64,000 bases of DNA, taken from positions 596,871,452-596,935,451 of the forward strand of contig CM046880.1 of NCBI GenBank assembly GCA_025667525.1, given 5' to 3'. Origin of the DNA: Glebionis coronaria. Lineage: Eukaryota; Streptophyta; Magnoliopsida; Asterales; Asteraceae. The position numbers were made by a program, and so were the translations under genes. Of the stretch, positions 60,220 through 64,000 are shown in pieces. Numbering within the stretch: the stretch's first letter is position 1; every line of letters starts with the position of its first letter. The notes beneath the pieces were generated by a model. That model saw only the letters and a list, made by a program, of their open reading frames with translations, was not told the DNA's origin and searched no databases.

Positions 60220-61319
60220 AACTTTCGTGATTGTAATCTAAACTCTCTATTTACTAAAGTTATTATATGTTTTTTTTAAATATTGCTATTTTTTTACATA
60301 TTAGCTATAATAATAGGATTGTTTATCGTTAATTTTGTCCAACTAAGATTAGTTTAAATAAAACGAATGTAAATTCATATGAAAAAGTAAATTAATATAA
60401 ATGGACTAAAAAAATAATCCAATCTCGTTTAGAAAAGAAGTAAAATATAAATGGAGACCAAAAGTGTTCAAAGAAAAAAAAAATATTACACAACATGTCA
60501 ATTACTCTACTTTAGATATAAATAAAGCTAATTAATAATTAATGATTATTTATCTATTAAATGACATATCTATAATCAAACAATGGGTATTCTTCCTAAA
60601 TAGGTGGGGCATAAACCCACCAAGCCTTTTTCAAACCACATTTAAAAAGTACTTTAAATGATAATATGAATTAATAATAAATATGAATCAATAAGAGTTT
60701 AGGTCATTAATAAATAATTCAATGAGAAATTAAATAATTTAATGAGAAATCATGTAACCATTTTATGAATACATGTAACATAAAATTACAAATAACTTCT
60801 TATTGATATACATTAAAATATAAATTACGAAATCTTACTATAAAAAGAATTCATGATTTATCAAAAGACAAAAAAAAATCACACAAAAGATTCAGCCATC
60901 AACGTTCCTCGAACCACCAATACTATCTGATTTCTGAATCGCTATCACCACCACCATTAGGATCCTCACCAACACCGCCGCATATATTGATAATTAGTGG
61001 TGTTTGAGTTCGGGTGTTTTTGTTGATGTTTTTGTAGTTTCGGTGGCATTTTTATGTTTTTGATTTGTTATTGCGTAAGTTACTCTAACTTAAAACTATC
61101 ATCATTTGTAAAATTACTTTCACGAAACATATATAATTGTAAAACTTACACGCTATGAATTTTAATTTTAGGGTACCCGCCGCCGCATTGTGCGGGTACC
61201 CTGCTAGTATTTTTTAAAAAATATTATAGCCAACGACCTCTTTTTTTAAAAAACTTTATAAATACCACATTTTTACACACAACTTTTAGTATTTTCACAC
61301 ACACTTTCAGAAATAAAAA

Positions 61320-61921
61320 ATGGCATGCTCTTTCTCACACAACGATGACGAGATGAATGCTATGATTCAGAAACAAATAAATCAACAACAACGACGTTAC
61401 GATACGCTTACGTGGTTAGTTGAAGATTTCGATGCCGCGTGTGAAGAAAATACGAAATTGTGCACAGCATGTGACAAATGCCAAGATCTTTCCCCACAGA
61501 AACGTCATTTAATCGACACGTTTCTAAGTAATCAATCTGATGTCGATATCAGCGTCCGGAGATCTTTGTTTAGAAATTCGATAAAACTGGAGGCTAGAAT
61601 TGAGAAAAATACTGAATGACTGAATAAGTTGGCTTCTTCGTCCCAAACTCATATCGGTTCTTCGTCACAACAACACTGACGCTGAAATGTGTCTCCTGAT
61701 CTACCATTTCCAATTCCAAACGACTCAAATGGCTTACTTACTGACAATGAGGTGTATCAACTATACCTAGATCGAAAAGTATTGAGACAAAAACAGGAAG
61801 AAGAAGAAGAAAGGGAACGAAGGGAGCTGGAGGCCCAAATTATGGCCGAATAAGATGAAGAAGAAACAAGGCGTTGGGATTTACCTGGTCAGTTTTCAGA
61901 TTCAGATCTGAGAACTGACTA
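61320..61921 (+). pseudogene. Harbinger-associated protein of unknown function, nearly complete copy
   Basis: Starts MACSFSHNDDEMNAMIQKQI and is open for 99 codons (QQRRYDTLTWLVEDFDAACE, LCTACDKCQDLSPQKRHLID, VRRSLFRNSIKLEAR) to a TGA at 61617. The frame then continues with two more stops through SSSQTHIGSSSQQ, LLTDNEVYQLYLDRKVLR, an Glu/Arg helix (EEEEERERRELEAQ) and ETRRWDLPGQFS. Three stops in about 200 codons. It pairs with the copy at 57380-57979. A TATA-like TTTATAAATACC lies 65 bases upstream. No known domain recognised; an HTH or coiled-coil ORF1-type role is possible but only a guess. Confidence 0.65.
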
Positions 61922-62337
61922 ATCGTATTATGTATTTTTATGTTATTTATTTAGTAGTGTATTTCCTTTCTTATTGTATTCGAATTTTAGTATTTTCATG
62001 TTTTAAATATGGAATAAATGTTTTAATTTTGGAATAAAAAGTGTTTACGTTTACGGCTTTATTTACGTTTTAATTTACGAATTTAAATAATTAAAATAAA
62101 AATAAATTAAGGTTTAAATTTTAAATTATATGTAATGTTTTTTTATGTATAAAGTAAGTTAGGTTTTAAATAAATTAATTGTTGAGGGTACTTTATGAAA
62201 ATAAATAGAAAAATTGGTGTGGTGGTGAGAAATGTTGTGATGATAAGATGTGTTTTTTTGTGTGAATGTGAAAGTTGAAAAGCTGACGTGACGGGTTATT
62301 TTTTAGTGTGAAAGTGTGATGATTTCATGTCCTCTTA

Positions 62338-63110
62338 TCACATGACAAACTTACTAGAACACTTTTTTAAAACCATGTTTGAATTAGGCAACTTTCAGAA
62401 GTTTGGTCGTTGAGACGACAAACAAATCTTTATCGTGTATGAATGTATCTTGCTGCTTGTTTTTGTTTTGAGTGAAGTATGTTTGTGTGACGAGTGTTTG
62501 CCGATTGATTTAGAGTAAATGCTAGTCTCCACCTAAACATACATGACACCCAACTTATTCATAACCTCATTCAATCAAACATTTCATTAAAATATTATTT
62601 TCATACTCTTTCAACATACAATCAATTCTAACTTTTTCACCATTTATTAACAACTCAACCTAACTTATAATATTATTTATTTAATATTTAATCTAATTAC
62701 TTTAAATTTTAAATTAAATATAATTAAGTACGTACATAGATTTTCTAATTTTAGTTATTTACATATTGTGACCCACTTTATTTTTAGGTAATCTAAACCT
62801 AAATAAAAAATGCCAACCCACTTTATAATACTTAAAGTGGTATATTTTTTTTATATCAAAAACAAAAATCAAACTATACTCCATTTTAATCAAAGTGAAC
62901 CGTATCTGTTGAGTATAAACCCATGAAGAAGATATGAATCCTCTTTGTATCAAGATCTTTTAGAAGGTTAAAGGTATGTTGTTTTAATCTCGCTTTGAGC
63001 TTATAGGTTGATGATGAATTTCACCAATACTTATGTTTTAAAATCACCTTTTCAAGTATTGAAAGAGAATTATGAGATTATTGTAAGTTCTTTTTCATTT
63101 TGTTTTATCA
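62338..63110. other. AT-rich intergenic stretch, nothing recognised
   Basis: No convincing coding sequence or repeat family. Open frames are low-complexity. Confidence 0.4.
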
Positions 63111-63521
63111 GTGATTACGAATATTATGACACATGGAGAGTTGGCTGTGAAATTTGAGAATCACTTTGTGAACCGATCGGTAGTAGGTTGGGTTGCTTTT
63201 GCAATATTAGTCAATTGCATAAAATCGCTTCTAAACTTTGGTCAAATTGTATGTTTTGTCCCAAAAGTTACAACGAGGCACATATTGTCCATGTGGGAAA
63301 CCTTACGGTACTTGCATAAAACGTTTGCTCAAAGTTTTCCCCACAAGGACGATACTTGCATCAAACGTTTGCCAATGTTTCCCACACGGACGATATTTGG
63401 ATTAAAGTTTCTCCACGAGGATACTCCTTGCAATTATGTAATGTTTGGGCCGAAACACGATTCATGCAATTTACTCAAAAGGAAAGTCATTAAGAAAAAG
63501 TACACGAGGGGTAAAAATTAA
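63111..63521 (+). CDS. Hypothetical 136-residue open frame
   Basis: Open from an ATG at 63111 to TAA. The protein (opening MITNIMTHGELAVKFENHF) has no recognised domain. Its DNA contains an imperfect tandem repeat: TACTTGCATAAAACGTTTG (63309-63327) and TACTTGCATCAAACGTTTG (63353-63371), followed by a third, weaker copy. The repeat makes the frame less convincing as a gene. It may be a chance frame in repeat sequence. Confidence 0.2.
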   Translation: MITNIMTHGELAVKFENHFVNRSVVGWVAFAILVNCIKSLLNFGQIVCFVPKVTTRHILSMWETLRYLHKTFAQSFPHKDDTCIKRLPMFPTRTIFGLKFLHEDTPCNYVMFGPKHDSCNLLKRKVIKKKYTRGKN

Positions 63522-63624
63522 AAGATGGTTCTATTCAGAGACGAAGGAAGAAATTTTTTTAGCGGGATGGTGAGGGGGGGGGGGGAAACTTTTTTTACGC
63601 TAAAATAAAATGTAGAGGCAAAAA

Positions 63625-63717
63625 AGTATAACTCAAATATCTAGCTCGTTAAATATGAAATAATGCAAGCTGCTTACGTTATTTCATATTTAACGAGCTA
63701 GATATTTGAGTTATACT
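63625..63717. repeat. Perfect 39-bp inverted repeat with a 15-base loop
   Basis: Left arm 63625-63663 (starting AGTATAACTCAAATATCTAG) and right arm 63679-63717 are exact reverse complements over 39 bases, separated by TGCAAGCTGCTTACG. The base pairs just outside do not match, so the symmetry stops sharply. Confidence 0.97.
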
Positions 63718-63926
63718 AATATTTGTTTTTTAATTTATTTGATAATTGTATAATATGATATAAAAAGACGTAAATGGTCATATCTCATACCCTTAGTCCA
63801 CAAAATGGTCAAGTCAAAAGATTTTGACATATATGGTCATGCACAAATGCACAACTGCTCAACTCTATTATATTTATAACATGTGTCGTATGTCAAATTC
63901 TTGACTTACGGTGCTCAACCCCCAAG

Positions 63927-64000
63927 TGCTCAACTTTGCAAAGTTGAGCATTTTATGGTGCAAAGTTGAGCATTTTATGATACAAAGTTGAGCATTTTAT
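63927..64000. repeat. 22-bp tandem repeat running off the window, with a 24-bp palindrome
   Basis: CAAAGTTGAGCATTTTATG-type units begin at 63939, 63961 and 63983, period 22 bases, and continue past the end. The first unit overlaps a perfect 24-bp palindrome (63927-63950), whose half is TGCTCAACTTTG. Confidence 0.9.

Larger units (their letters stand above)
58444..62334. mobile_element. Larger Harbinger-like element, 3.9 kb, composite
   Basis: TTA flanks both sides (58441-58443 and 62335-62337). The ends GAGCAGAAGGAATGATCA and (reverse complement) GAGGACATGAAATCATCA match at about 14 of 18 positions. The left interior has CACGCC-type GC-rich sequence like the MITE at 10396. It contains a plus-strand frame homologous to that of the neighbour element and, probably from a separate insertion, a MULE fragment. 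Stretches 58560-59980 and 60220-61310 are AT-rich and hold nothing else recognised. The outer limits are plausible but unproven. Confidence 0.5.

Overview
This is nuclear DNA of a flowering plant, almost certainly a eudicot and probably a member of the daisy family (Asteraceae). The grounds are split genes with GT-AG introns, a receptor-kinase fragment, plant Ty1/copia, Athila-type Ty3/gypsy, L1-type LINE, MULE, Harbinger and Stowaway elements, and retroelement protein styles that I associate with composites. The family call is recognition, not computation. Most of the window is transposable-element sequence, and most elements are broken.

Layout. 1-2513: 3' half of a copia element (pol remnant plus LTR). 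2615-3057: receptor-kinase fragment. 4211-4958: two head-to-tail copies of a small unidentified two-exon gene behind one TATA box. 5724-10136 (minus): a many-exon, degenerate arginyl-tRNA synthetase gene with an unrelated first exon, carrying a Stowaway MITE in an intron. 10396-12873: a Harbinger-type MITE, unidentified exon-like segments and a very small TRIM-like element. 13207-13983 (minus): a ribosome-inactivating-protein-like gene whose upstream region is packed with related MITEs. 16651-17700: dead MULE transposase.

18528-38479 is a three-level nest. A minus-strand copia element (LTRs 18528-19933 and 37697-38479) was split near its 3' LTR by a MULE-like element with roughly 140-bp inverted repeats (19934-31959). 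That element was then split by an Athila-like gypsy element (about 20264-31262). 39731-56301 is a second nest: a full-length L1-type LINE, still flanked by a 14-bp target duplication, is interrupted by a 10.3-kb minus-strand copia element (43655-53999). Inside the LINE's ORF2 sits a short mosaic of mitochondrial atp1 and plastid psbH. 57038-62334 holds two ORF-bearing Harbinger-like elements with TAA/TTA target duplications. The right end has a perfect 39-bp hairpin and a 22-bp tandem repeat that runs off the window.

Host genes. The candidates are the small tandem pair, the RIP-like gene and the ArgRS-like locus. The last carries an in-frame stop and has lost catalytic segments, so it is called a pseudogene. 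No intact autonomous transposon was found: every pol reading frame carries at least one stop or frameshift.

Most notable: organelle DNA used as patch material inside a LINE; two unrelated retroelements carrying arrays of a very similar CGGAATA-type motif; a copia element whose protease and integrase region is replaced by 127 bp that includes a 20-bp copy of its own 3' region; and the tandem small-gene pair. I see no CRISPR, operon or other prokaryotic feature.
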